DNA from: Pirellula sp.
Lineage (GTDB): Bacteria > Planctomycetota > Planctomycetia > Pirellulales > Pirellulaceae
Length of the DNA: 44,400 nt
Assembly (NCBI GenBank): GCA_021736575.1
Contig: JAIPFP010000022.1
Location: 1 to 44,400 of the forward strand
Reading direction: 5' to 3'
The notes beneath the pieces are model-generated. The model did not search any database, was not told the origin of the DNA, and saw nothing but the letters and a program-made list of their open reading frames with translations. The position numbers were made by a program, and so were the translations under genes. Positions 15,472-24,596 of this stretch are shown piece after piece; position 1 is the first letter of the stretch, and each line of letters opens with the position of its first letter.

Positions 15472-17246
15472 AATTTCGGCGACAAGTTCTAGTTGCGACA
15501 ATCGTGTTGGGCTGCGGCTTTTGGTCGTTTCAGCTAATCGTGCGCAGGTGCATCGAAGCTCGGTTGTCCTCGCTATTTAACGCAACGGTCCATGTTGGCT
15601 CGTTCGAGATTTCGTTGTTAGACGGAGTGATCGCGTTTAACAACATCGAAGTCCATCCGAAGTTGACAATGCTTGATAGGGACGGCGTTTCGGCGAGTCA
15701 GCCAACCCTGATTCCCAAATCCGCCTTGAAGTTTGATTGGAATAGTGCGGCTTATCGCAACATAAAAATCGACAAACTTGTTGCTTCTGGGATGAAATGG
15801 CAAGTCAATGCGGCAACCGTGGATGACGTTCCATACGCCGAAAACTCAAACAACCAATCCAATTGGAAGCGTGATAGTAGCTCCGTCGTCAATACTAAGC
15901 TTGATACAGATTGCATCCATTCCATTGTCATGCCGATACATAGACGCATCGCGGAGGAAGCGGCCAATCAGAATCGGTTGCACGCTGACATTGCATCGCG
16001 GTTGACGTCCATCCGAGAGCGACTTGATGAAACGGTGCAGAACGAGAGCACACTTAATGTTCTTAGGCACAAGTCTGTCATTGACGATGTCAAGAAGGGG
16101 CTTTCCGCCGTTCGTCAATCCATTGCGGAGAATAGAATCAGTCGAAAAGAATCGGACAAACAGATTACCTTAATAAAGCAGTCTGCAACTCAGAGGCTTG
16201 CAGAGAAAATCGATAGCGTTATACAGCCAAACTCGATCGACGGCCGGCAAACGGCACGTCAAATTGCCGAATCGGTGGTTGCGATCGATTGGAACCGCAA
16301 CCGCACAATCGTTCACACCTTATTGAATGCAATCAACGTACTCCAATCGAACGAGTGTGATGAACCAAGTTCGGAACAAGCGAGCAATCGGGATTTAGAT
16401 TTCCATCCCCTCAGCAATGTTCCCATTCGTTTTACCCGTGTTGTATCGGCAAGGATTCGAGGCCAATCGCAATTCAGAATCGATGGTAGCGACGCTATGG
16501 TGTCCATCAACGACGCAGATTCGCCTGCGAGCTTCGAGTTGAATCTTCACAATTTGTCGAGCGAATCGACCACGCAAAACCCCAAACCGCACGTTAGTCT
16601 GACTTTGGAAGAATCTTCGACGATTGGTAAATCTCACAAAGTGGTTTGCGTTGCGGAGAGAATTGCTTTAGCTCAATCCGCTTCGAGCCAAGTTCAGATT
16701 TTACTTGAGCGATCGATTGGGGATTCACCAGCCAGCACAACCAAAATACAGCATGCAGAATTGGGGTGGTCAGCCACGGTCGCATTGCCTCTGATCGCTT
16801 GCCTGAATTCGAGTTACCTGGAGCCTGCAGAGTTGGCAAAGGCTCAGTTAAATTTGGGGGCCAATCAAGTCTTGAAGGCCAAGCTCATAGGAACAACACC
16901 AACGCCGAAGATGCAACGCCAAAACCTGTTGATCGAAATCGAACCCGAATGCCTTGCTCCACTTGAGTCAGTGCTAACTGCGATTGTGCAGACGCAATCG
17001 ACTAAGCTCCATTCCGAATTAAAAATCCTTGGAACGGAGCTAGTCAGCAATGAGTTGATTACGATTGGACAGCGATGGGACCAATTGGGAGACGAACACT
17101 CAAGAGCGCATACGGGTTGGGAAACGGACATGGCGGAGATGAACGAACGAGTTCAGCGGTTCGAATTGTTGAATAGACGTATTGCCCGTGATGTTGTCCT
17201 CCCGCCCGACGGGTCGAGCGTTAGCAACGGGGCGATGGCACGCTAG
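15468..17246 (+). CDS. TIGR03545-like (AsmA-like) membrane-anchored protein
   Basis: The protein of 592 residues starts with one membrane anchor (VLVATIVLGCGFWSFQLIV) followed by the pattern RRCIEARLSSLFNATVHVGSFEISLLDGVIAFNNIEVHP, which resembles the AsmA-like start of TIGR03545 proteins (tail-anchored, beta-rich, building toward the periplasm). A central region (about 150-280) is predicted to be helical and may form coiled coil (RIAEEAANQNRLHADIASRL, KGLSAVRQSIAENR). The gene overlaps the TIGR03546-like gene by four bases, so the two products probably act together, perhaps in lipid or envelope transport. The assignment rests on overall pattern and on synteny. Confidence 0.65.
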   Translation: MKFRRQVLVATIVLGCGFWSFQLIVRRCIEARLSSLFNATVHVGSFEISLLDGVIAFNNIEVHPKLTMLDRDGVSASQPTLIPKSALKFDWNSAAYRNIKIDKLVASGMKWQVNAATVDDVPYAENSNNQSNWKRDSSSVVNTKLDTDCIHSIVMPIHRRIAEEAANQNRLHADIASRLTSIRERLDETVQNESTLNVLRHKSVIDDVKKGLSAVRQSIAENRISRKESDKQITLIKQSATQRLAEKIDSVIQPNSIDGRQTARQIAESVVAIDWNRNRTIVHTLLNAINVLQSNECDEPSSEQASNRDLDFHPLSNVPIRFTRVVSARIRGQSQFRIDGSDAMVSINDADSPASFELNLHNLSSESTTQNPKPHVSLTLEESSTIGKSHKVVCVAERIALAQSASSQVQILLERSIGDSPASTTKIQHAELGWSATVALPLIACLNSSYLEPAELAKAQLNLGANQVLKAKLIGTTPTPKMQRQNLLIEIEPECLAPLESVLTAIVQTQSTKLHSELKILGTELVSNELITIGQRWDQLGDEHSRAHTGWETDMAEMNERVQRFELLNRRIARDVVLPPDGSSVSNGAMAR

Positions 17247-17267
17247 ATTGAACGTCTTGGGTCCACG

Positions 17268-18203
17268 CTATAGGAACAGCAGCGAATCCAAGATTCCATC
17301 CAAGCAATACGGCTTGCCTATCAAAAAATCCGCACCCGATTCGTGCAGTCGTTCCCATGTTTGCCAGCGAGGAAATGGGTCCGCAACAACCTGGCAAGCG
17401 TTCGGGAATTGACGATTCAGTTGGTCGAGAGTTGACTCAAGCGCTGTGTCGAATTTATCGCTGACGCCGTTTCGAGCTGCCATCTTCATCGGCGGCCTGT
17501 CAAGGTCGACGATGATGATGTCAGGCTGCACCCAGATATCAAGTTGCGTTGGAACAGTGCATACGCAGTGGATATTTCGTCGGGATAGTCCATCCGTCCA
17601 AACCGCCCTGGTATCTGCGTTCTCGGCCAAAATCAAAGCCAAACGGATCGATGGCGGTAGCGAGTTTGATTCGCTACTGGAACGATCGGCAACCGTCCGG
17701 CGGTTCTTCATCGCAAGTGCCGAATCGATCCAACGCTGTACTCGTGGACTGACTTTGCGATTGCCCGACAGAGCTGCTGCAGCGGGAGGCTTTGAGCCGG
17801 AGTCTGAGTTGGCAATATCTGCTAACCATGGGAAGAGTCGATCGACCAGCTCATACCAATAAAACGTATGCCATGTTTCTGGTAACGGCTGAGTTCGGCG
17901 ATGACCGGACCAATCCGTGCCAAGCAACAGGCACCACGGAACGAATCCCATCGGGCTGGACTCTGGTGCACCACATTGTTCGATGCGTCGAACAAGCTCT
18001 ACGATTCGATCCGTACGAAAGTCGCTTGCGAGCATGAGCGCACAACGTTTGTTCATTTCGCCGAGACTGTCGACTCGCCGTTGGGATAGCCAGGACTCAA
18101 TATCTTGCTCTCGAAGGATCGTCAGGTCTTCGAAATGTTTAAGAATCCATTCCCACGCTTCTTCTTTGGGACCAAACCAGCCTATCGAAATAGGAGTCGT
18201 CAT
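17268..18203 (-). CDS. Unknown protein with a degenerate receiver-like C-terminal domain
   Basis: I do not recognise this 311-residue protein as a named family. The C-terminal 120 residues have the layout of a response-regulator receiver: IRLALILAENADTRAVWTDGL, then PDIIIVDLDRPP where the aspartate stands at the phosphorylation position, then CQVVADPF and GADFLIGKPYCLDGILDSL with the conserved Lys. The acidic pair at the start of a receiver is absent, so phosphorylation is doubtful. The N-terminal half also alternates strands and helices (ALMLASDFRTDRIVELVRRIE) and may be a second receiver-like fold. Its ATG overlaps the stop of the HTH-IIA gene (ATGA), so the two are cotranscribed and probably functionally linked. 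Confidence 0.6.
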   Translation of the reverse strand: MTTPISIGWFGPKEEAWEWILKHFEDLTILREQDIESWLSQRRVDSLGEMNKRCALMLASDFRTDRIVELVRRIEQCGAPESSPMGFVPWCLLLGTDWSGHRRTQPLPETWHTFYWYELVDRLFPWLADIANSDSGSKPPAAAALSGNRKVSPRVQRWIDSALAMKNRRTVADRSSSESNSLPPSIRLALILAENADTRAVWTDGLSRRNIHCVCTVPTQLDIWVQPDIIIVDLDRPPMKMAARNGVSDKFDTALESTLDQLNRQFPNACQVVADPFPRWQTWERLHESGADFLIGKPYCLDGILDSLLFL

Positions 18204-18928
18204 TCACCTACCGTTGATTGAATAAGTTCCAATTCGGCAGTTCGGATGATGTCCGTGGCTTCATTCGGTGTGACCGCAGATCGAAGCATGGTGAGAAAAA
18301 CATCGTCGGTTACCAACCGGGCCAGCCTCGCTAAGATCCTCAAATGGACTCGGTCGTCCGTTGAGCAAATGAGAAAGAAGACATCGGTCAGATGGCCTGA
18401 GACATTTCCGAACGGAATAGGTTGGGTCGATATTCCCAACGCAACCAACGGTTCGGAAAGTATCGAGGATTGAGGTCGGCGAGGGTGCAGCAATGCCACT
18501 CCGTTTTCAAGCGCAGTTGGATGCAACGCTTCGCGAGCCGCGACGGCTTCGGTCATAGCGGCAGAATCCCACAGCAATCCAGTCGAAGCGGCGAGTTGGC
18601 ACATCTCTCGAATGACAGACCCACGTGTTCTTGCGGGCAGTGGGATTTGGATGGCGAGAGGTGACAGGAAATCGGACAGCATTGCTCGATCATCGGAGCC
18701 CACGTCGATATTTTTCTCAAGAACCTTTTCCATTCGCTCAAGCTCTTGTGCATCGCCGACCCCAATTTGGTCTTCGAGCCAATGATGAATTTCCGATTCG
18801 GAGAATCTCCACTCCCCATTGACTCTTCGTCCAGGAATCTTCCCACGAACCGCCATTTTGTTGACTTGTGTCGGCGTCAAATGCAGATAGAGTGCGAGTT
18901 GATCAATATCGAGGTCTTTGCTAGCCAT
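18200..18928 (-). CDS. HTH (excisionase/MerR-like) protein with PTS EIIA-type domain
   Basis: ATG 18928 is chosen because the helix-turn-helix begins right after it (DIDQLALYLHLTPTQVNKMAVRGKIPGRRVNGEWRF at residues 7-42). A linker follows, then an EIIA-Ntr-like domain from about residue 85 with LHPTALENGVALLHPRRP, whose final His is the expected phosphorylation site, and VHLRILARLARLV near the end. The arrangement suggests a regulator whose DNA or partner binding answers to phosphotransfer or a metabolite. This fusion is common in planctomycetes. No other PTS gene is in the window. It forms a two-gene operon with the receiver-like gene downstream. Confidence 0.85.
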   Translation of the reverse strand: MASKDLDIDQLALYLHLTPTQVNKMAVRGKIPGRRVNGEWRFSESEIHHWLEDQIGVGDAQELERMEKVLEKNIDVGSDDRAMLSDFLSPLAIQIPLPARTRGSVIREMCQLAASTGLLWDSAAMTEAVAAREALHPTALENGVALLHPRRPQSSILSEPLVALGISTQPIPFGNVSGHLTDVFFLICSTDDRVHLRILARLARLVTDDVFLTMLRSAVTPNEATDIIRTAELELIQSTVGE

Positions 18929-19426
18929 TCGTTCAAAATCGAAGTACAAGCTCCGCCATTTTGGGGGCGCTTTAGGGAAACGGAACACATCAAGCTGTCT
19001 TTCGCAGTCGATTCGCAATCTTATGACCAGACACTTTAATAATTCTGAGCCATATGCGGAACCCGAAAAGGATGGTTTAACGAACAAATCACAATGGATA
19101 ACCGTAGCGAGGGATCGCCAAAGTTTCAAAAAGACCAGCCTAAATTCCGAACGACGCCCTGTTTTGTCCATTTCCCTGCTTGCACGGACCCAGCCGACAA
19201 AAGGTGCAGGCACGCTCCGCCGTGCCGTTCGCAGGCAAGTTTTTGCCAGGATTCCAGGTGGACGGCACATGGAATGTGCCTACTACTTTGACTTTGTCGA
19301 CTGTGTCACAACGGTGTTGTCTCGCTGGCCACTGCTATGCTACTCTAGGCAACTCAGGACGAGGTTTGCCGATGAGTTTGCCTCGAGATCGAAACTCGAA
19401 TGCTAGGATGGCAGCCAGGGGCGGCT
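18929..19426. other. Divergent intergenic region containing a MITE-like repeat
   Basis: The 498 bases between the HTH-IIA gene and kdsD hold the second MITE-like copy (19190-19308). The longer frames crossing it have no homology that I can see. Promoters of both divergent operons must be here. Confidence 0.55.
19190..19308. mobile_element. MITE-like element, copy 2 (inverted relative to copy 1)
   Basis: The sequence is homologous over its length to the reverse complement of 13561-13680: CAGCCGACAAAAGGTGCAGG at one end, GGCACATGGAATGTGCC and CTACTACTTTGACTTTGTCG at the other. The middle part differs (CGCAGGCAAGTTTTTGCC instead of TCAACAATCAAGC). It sits upstream of kdsD and could supply or disturb a promoter. 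Confidence 0.75.
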
Positions 19427-20578
19427 ATGAATATGCGACTCCCATCGCGTCGAAACGGCGCAAGCGCCACCTCAAAGCGAAAGCGGCTTTCGCGAGGTGT
19501 CGAAATACTCCAACAGTCGGCCCAATCGATCCAAACGCTCGCCGAATCCATCGATGAAGATTTTGTTGTGGCGGTGGATAAGATCCTCAGTATGCGAGGC
19601 AGCCTAATCGTTTGCGGCATTGGCAAAGCCGGTCTCATTGGGAAAAAAATTGCTGCTACGTTTGCGTCCACGGGAACGCGAGCCCATTTTCTTCATCCAT
19701 CCGAGGCCGTTCACGGAGATCTGGGCAGAGTGGGCCCAACGGATGTGGTGCTGATTCTGTCGAACAGTGGGGCCACCGAAGAGATCGTGCGCATCCTGCC
19801 CTTTGTGTCGCGAAAGGCCGCAGGTTTGATCGCCATCACGAGCGGTGCCAACAGCCCGTTGGCTCGCGCCTCGGATATCGTTCTCGTAATGCCGCCATGC
19901 CGCGAAGCCTGCCAACACAATCTTGCTCCTAGCACTAGCACGACCGCAATGCTGGCAATCGGCGATGCTCTCGCTTTGGTCGCAAGCGAATCGCGAGGAT
20001 TTAGCATTCAGGATTTTGCCGAACTTCATCCAGGCGGATCTTTGGGACGCAAACTGGCCATCGTGGATGAAGTGATGCGTCCAAAGTGCGATTGTCGCAT
20101 TGCGTTTAACCAAATGACCATTCGAACGATGTTGGTAGAAGTTTCGAAGCCAGGCCGAAGATCGGGGGCGACGATGCTGGTCGATGAATCCGATCGTCTT
20201 GTCGGGATCTTTACCGACAGTGATTTAGCCCGATTGTTGGAACAACGCCGCGATGAAGATTTGGATCGATTGGTGTCGGGATTAATGACTCGAACGTTTT
20301 CAGCGATTCAGTCCGGGGCAAAACTGACCGATGCGATCGATGTGATGGTGCGAAGAAAAATCAGCGAGTTACCCGTGGTAGACGATGAGGATCGCCCAAT
20401 TGGGCTGATCGATATCACCGACGTTCTTGGCCTGGAACACGCTGCGGCCAATAACGCAAGTGACCATCGAATGAAACCCGATTTGGAGTTCGCTGACGAC
20501 GCTGAAAACATCGATTGGAACGACGAACCAACAACGCTTCGGCTTTTTGGTCCAGATAACTACCGGGAGAATTCGTAG
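19427..20578 (+). CDS. kdsD: Arabinose-5-phosphate isomerase (KdsD/GutQ family)
   Basis: The enzyme converts ribulose 5-phosphate to arabinose 5-phosphate, the first step toward Kdo for LPS. A SIS domain spans about residues 50-200 with GIGKAGLIGKKIAATFASTGT, SNSGATEEI and the C-terminal HPGGSLGRKL signature. Two CBS domains follow (EVMRPKCDC..., then GLMTRTFSAIQSGAKLTDAI to LIDITDVLGL). The end (after residue 340) is an extra acidic tail. ATG 19427 has AGGGG upstream; ATG 19400 and 19433 are alternatives. The stop codon overlaps the GTG of kdsC by one base. The neighbour confirms the Kdo pathway; KdsA and KdsB are not in the window. Confidence 0.93.
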   Translation: MNMRLPSRRNGASATSKRKRLSRGVEILQQSAQSIQTLAESIDEDFVVAVDKILSMRGSLIVCGIGKAGLIGKKIAATFASTGTRAHFLHPSEAVHGDLGRVGPTDVVLILSNSGATEEIVRILPFVSRKAAGLIAITSGANSPLARASDIVLVMPPCREACQHNLAPSTSTTAMLAIGDALALVASESRGFSIQDFAELHPGGSLGRKLAIVDEVMRPKCDCRIAFNQMTIRTMLVEVSKPGRRSGATMLVDESDRLVGIFTDSDLARLLEQRRDEDLDRLVSGLMTRTFSAIQSGAKLTDAIDVMVRRKISELPVVDDEDRPIGLIDITDVLGLEHAAANNASDHRMKPDLEFADDAENIDWNDEPTTLRLFGPDNYRENS

Positions 20579-21105
20579 TGGCCCCTCGCGACACCGAAAT
20601 TGCCAAACCCATTCGACTCATTCTTTCCGATGTCGATGGTGTATTGACGGACGGGCAAATAACCATAGACAACGCCGGCGTCGAAAGCAAATCCTTCTAT
20701 GTGCGAGATGGACATGCGATCAAAATTTGGTGCAAAGCTGGTTTCCAATTTGGGCTATTGACCGCACGCAACTCACAAATCGTCAAACTGCGGGCTGCCG
20801 AACTTGGCATCACCATGGTTCGACAAGGTTTTGCAGAAAAGCTTCCTGCCGCTCGCGAAATGATTCAGCAAGCTGGCTTTGAAATGAACGAGGTGTGTTA
20901 CATTGGCGACGATTTGCCCGATCTCGCAGTGATGTACGAAGTTGGCTTAAGCGCGACCGTTGCGGACGGTGCAACCGAAGTCAAGCAAGCCGCTCGATGG
21001 ACCATGAACGCCCCAGGTGGGCGCGGAGCGGTCCGAGAGCTTATCGAACGGCTTCTCAAAGCAAAGGGTCGCTGGGAGGATTTCGTACCCAATCGAATGA
21101 CATAA
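20578..21105 (+). CDS. kdsC: 3-deoxy-D-manno-octulosonate 8-phosphate phosphatase
   Basis: This small HAD-family hydrolase removes phosphate from Kdo 8-phosphate in the cytoplasm. Motif I is LILSDVDGVLTDG with D18 and D20; motif II is GLLTARNS; motif III and IV appear as EKLPAAREMIQ and CYIGDDLPDLAVM. At 175 residues it has the size of cap-less KdsC enzymes. It starts with GTG overlapping the kdsD stop (TAGTG) and ends with TAA overlapping the next ATG (TAATG), so three genes are translationally coupled. Confidence 0.93.
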   Translation: MAPRDTEIAKPIRLILSDVDGVLTDGQITIDNAGVESKSFYVRDGHAIKIWCKAGFQFGLLTARNSQIVKLRAAELGITMVRQGFAEKLPAAREMIQQAGFEMNEVCYIGDDLPDLAVMYEVGLSATVADGATEVKQAARWTMNAPGGRGAVRELIERLLKAKGRWEDFVPNRMT

Positions 21106-24100
21106 TGTTTCTACGTGACTATCTTAGAGCCTTATTGCCACTTGTGTTCGCCTTCACGGCATATCAAGTTCTTGCGGTTCCTTTCTTGGAACCGGCCAAG
21201 GTGACAAAGACGGTTCGGCACTGGAAGTCGCCAGCCATTCCGACCCGTGTGGATTGGTGGGAGGCGTTCTTTCTACCAGGCGATTGGCAGCGCAATACGC
21301 CGAAAATTGTAACCACGGACGATGCAATATTGCTTTTCCAGACGCGAACGCAAATATCCAAAACGCGTTGGCAATTCAAACCGTTGACAATTTTGATCCC
21401 GCAGCGCGAGGGAGCGAGTAAAAAGGCAATCTTAATCAACAATCCTAGCGGAGCTGAAATTGAATTCAAAACCGAAGTTGAATGGAGCAAGGAACTGCCT
21501 CCCGTAGAAAGCGGCCAGTTGCTCGGCGAGATCAGTATTTATTCGCCACCCGACGAAGTCTCCAAAAGAGACGGAATGCTCATTGAAACACGCGATGTTC
21601 GTATCAACAAGCGCCGCATCTGGACCGACCAATCGATCACGATGCAGCTTGGCAACTCGCGTATCGATGGCCAAAACCTCAACATTTATCTCGACAAAGA
21701 TCTGCTGTCTTCCGATCAACCCAATGCCAACAAAGAATCCCCTTTCAATGGCCTTAATTATCTCGAACTTTTTTATGTCGACCGCGTTCATATCGGGCTG
21801 AATCCTGGTGGGCTTTGGCCGAGCAAGGATATTCCAGACTCTCTATTGCGTCCCGCATATGCCACTTTGAAATGCAAAGGTACGTTTGAGTTTCAATTCC
21901 ATCAATCCGAGGCTATTTTGCGCAGAGATGTCCATATGGAACACCTCGTCCAAGGTCTCCCCATCGATACGTTTGATTGCGACGAATTGCGGCTACAAAT
22001 TGGTTGGGATCCAAAGCGAAATACTGCACCACCGACCGCCACTCCCCCGTCGAGCAAGTCGATTAGTTCATCGAACTGGAAAGTAGAACGAATCGTGGCT
22101 TTCGGCGCATCAGGACGAGATCTAAACGACCACTCGCGCTGGCTGAAATTGCTCGCGCCGGGAATGAAAGCCGAAGCTCAAGGGCAACACTTGGTCATCG
22201 ATATACTCAATGGATCGATTACACTCAACAACAAATTGCCCGGCACTGCTACCAGAGATTCGTCCAGAGTTTACTTGAAATACGATTCGATCCAAGTCTC
22301 GTGCCCAGAAGTTCAATACATTAACGCGGAAGCAATTGCTAATACGAACGAGGGGGCTGCCGCTCTCGGTGCCTCTTCGAAAAGCAATCGACTCGGCGTG
22401 GTGATTGCCTCCGGTGCCGGTTGGGGACAAATGGATAGTAAAGGTGAATCATGGAAGCTATCCTGGGGCAAAAGTCTTTACATTCGCCCCCAGGGTGACA
22501 AAGACCAAATGATCATCGAGGGTAGCGCCAATGTCAGCAACCCCTCGCAAGGTCGATTCACGGCCGAGCAGTTGCATCTATGGCTAACGCCAATGAATAA
22601 GGAACTGGCCTCGCAATTGGTTGCTCAATACCCCGACGGCAAAGTACCCCAGGCCTTGCCGGACCGAATGGAAGCCAAAGGAGACGTGGTTGTTGACTCA
22701 CCTCAATTGCGTGCTCGCGTCGAGAGTATGCAGGTTTGGTTTGCATATCCAACCACCGCCAAGCGACCAGATTCCAAAGTCAACTCTGCCCACGCAACCG
22801 GCTCACTTCCTCAAAACAATGCAAAAAACGCTTCAGTGAACAACTTGGCAACGGCAGCCCCATTCAATTTAGCTCCGTCCAAGGGATTACCACCGAGCCC
22901 ACTTCTACAACCTATTTATGCCGATTCCAGCATCGCACCCAAAAATCGATTGCCTGCGGTTCCCGCTTCACCTTTGAATGTCACCGCAAAAACCATGCGA
23001 GCAAGAGTTGTAAACTCAGGTGATCGAACTTTCGTCGACGATCTCAACCTCGAAGGAAATTTTATCCTGACAAAGGACCAGGTCTCCGATAGTTCTCCGT
23101 GGCCGTTTACTGCCACAGGGGATCGGCTGCTATTGAGCCAGAAGACGGAGAACGCGACCGACATCCACATTACTGGAGTGGCGGATCACGATGCCGAAAT
23201 CAAAATCGGCAGTGGACGCGTCGTTGCTCAAGAGTTACGACTGATGCAAAGCGAGAATCAGTTTTGGATCGATCATCCGGGTGAATTGGTGATTCCGGTC
23301 GAAGCGTTGCGAAATACGAGTCTGCAATCCCCCTCGTCGCTCGTTAGTTTGCCAAATGCCAGAGGGAGCGTTAACCCCACGCGGTCGATTGCGAAAAGCA
23401 CGGGTAATGATATTCGTTGGCGGGAGCCCCCTCGCTTGAGATGGGGAAAACGAATGACATTCGATGGCAAGTCCGCGAGGTTCGGCGGTGGAGTCACCAT
23501 TGACTGCAAAATTGAATCCGATGAAGCAACACTTTGGCACATTTCGGCCACTGCAGACCAAATGGTGGTTGATATGGACCAACCCGTTTCGCTGCTTGGT
23601 ACCGCTGCCCCTACGCCATCCGCTCAGGCTCAAGTCTCCGTGATTCGGCTCGATGGAAACGTCGATATCCGTGCCGTTCAGACCGACTATCAGCTGCGCC
23701 GTCGTTCCTTGGAACACATGAAACTGCCTCAGCTAGACTTTGACGTCCCCTCTCAGACATGGGTTGGCCACGGTCCCGGAGAGTTGTGGAGTAGACGCTT
23801 GGGCAACTCCAACCCGCTTTCAGGAACATTTCCAACCGCTCCAGCTCAAAACCGTTTTCCATCGAGTGCCATCGATAGTGATTTGCAGTGCATTCACTTA
23901 AGTTTCATCGGACGCATGCAGGGAGCTCTCGCGCAGCGAAACGCATCTTTCTTTGATCGCATCGAGGCATTGATTGGTCCGATTGTGGACTGGGACGACG
24001 AAGTTAACGTTCACAAACTCGATCGACTTGGCAAAAACCAAAGCCATCTCATTTCCGATCAATTGAATATCTTTGATGCATCCGGTTTGAGTTGGAACCA

Positions 24101-24533
24101 AAACCAGAACGCAAGTCGGGTTAAGCCACCAACCTCGTCATGGGAGATCGAAGCGCAAAGCAGGGTTGTCATGTCCTCCAATACCGACAACGGACAGATA
24201 ACCATCGAAGCCGATCGGCTAAGGTATTCTGCAGCAAACAACATGGTCGGTGTCGAACGCTCCCCGCGTCAATCCGCTGTGATTAGTCGAGTTCAAGCCA
24301 ATGGTGCAACGCCAGAGAAATTGGCGGTTAGCCACGCCGCCATGAACTTGAAGACGGGCGAGTTCGACATGACCATCAGTAAATTCGAGGGAAACCTACC
24401 CTTTAATATGCAACCCCCAGGGCAAGCGATGCCACAACGTCCAACAGTCGCCGCTCCTCCGCAACAACCCAGCAGCAACAGCAACTTGCTGCGGTCACCA
24501 CGCGACAACCCCCTGCAGCCCAGACGCCCGTAG
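21105..24533 (+). CDS. Large envelope protein in the LptC/LptA position (OstA-like candidate)
   Basis: The 1142-residue protein starts at ATG 21105, overlapping the kdsC stop. An N-terminal hydrophobic segment (LRALLPLVFAFTAYQVLAVPFL) anchors or exports it. The rest is beta-rich with many short strands and repeated phrases of the OstA/LptA kind (for example EAKGDVVVDSPQLRARVESMQVWF, GQITIEADRLRYSAANN, KLAVSHAAMNLKTGEFD), separated by Pro/Ser/Asn-rich linkers. In proteobacteria kdsD-kdsC is followed by lptC and lptA, whose products carry LPS across the periplasm; this gene occupies the same place and may be a fused, enlarged equivalent. That role is inferred from position and pattern. Its Pro/Gln-rich C-terminus runs into a 16-bp tandem repeat. 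Confidence 0.7.
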   Translation: MFLRDYLRALLPLVFAFTAYQVLAVPFLEPAKVTKTVRHWKSPAIPTRVDWWEAFFLPGDWQRNTPKIVTTDDAILLFQTRTQISKTRWQFKPLTILIPQREGASKKAILINNPSGAEIEFKTEVEWSKELPPVESGQLLGEISIYSPPDEVSKRDGMLIETRDVRINKRRIWTDQSITMQLGNSRIDGQNLNIYLDKDLLSSDQPNANKESPFNGLNYLELFYVDRVHIGLNPGGLWPSKDIPDSLLRPAYATLKCKGTFEFQFHQSEAILRRDVHMEHLVQGLPIDTFDCDELRLQIGWDPKRNTAPPTATPPSSKSISSSNWKVERIVAFGASGRDLNDHSRWLKLLAPGMKAEAQGQHLVIDILNGSITLNNKLPGTATRDSSRVYLKYDSIQVSCPEVQYINAEAIANTNEGAAALGASSKSNRLGVVIASGAGWGQMDSKGESWKLSWGKSLYIRPQGDKDQMIIEGSANVSNPSQGRFTAEQLHLWLTPMNKELASQLVAQYPDGKVPQALPDRMEAKGDVVVDSPQLRARVESMQVWFAYPTTAKRPDSKVNSAHATGSLPQNNAKNASVNNLATAAPFNLAPSKGLPPSPLLQPIYADSSIAPKNRLPAVPASPLNVTAKTMRARVVNSGDRTFVDDLNLEGNFILTKDQVSDSSPWPFTATGDRLLLSQKTENATDIHITGVADHDAEIKIGSGRVVAQELRLMQSENQFWIDHPGELVIPVEALRNTSLQSPSSLVSLPNARGSVNPTRSIAKSTGNDIRWREPPRLRWGKRMTFDGKSARFGGGVTIDCKIESDEATLWHISATADQMVVDMDQPVSLLGTAAPTPSAQAQVSVIRLDGNVDIRAVQTDYQLRRRSLEHMKLPQLDFDVPSQTWVGHGPGELWSRRLGNSNPLSGTFPTAPAQNRFPSSAIDSDLQCIHLSFIGRMQGALAQRNASFFDRIEALIGPIVDWDDEVNVHKLDRLGKNQSHLISDQLNIFDASGLSWNQNQNASRVKPPTSSWEIEAQSRVVMSSNTDNGQITIEADRLRYSAANNMVGVERSPRQSAVISRVQANGATPEKLAVSHAAMNLKTGEFDMTISKFEGNLPFNMQPPGQAMPQRPTVAAPPQQPSSNSNLLRSPRDNPLQPRRP

Positions 24534-24581
24534 GCCCAGACGCCCGTAGGCCCAGACAACCGTAGGCCCAGACGACCGTAG
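24518..24581. repeat. 16-bp tandem repeat, four copies, containing the stop codon of the large gene
   Basis: GCCCAGACGCCCGTAG is repeated at 24518, 24534, 24550 and 24566, with changes only in the middle of copies 3 and 4. The first copy ends in the TAG stop of the large envelope gene, so the repeat has grown downstream from the last codons. Confidence 0.95.
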
Positions 24582-24596
24582 GTAAGGCAGCCTTCC

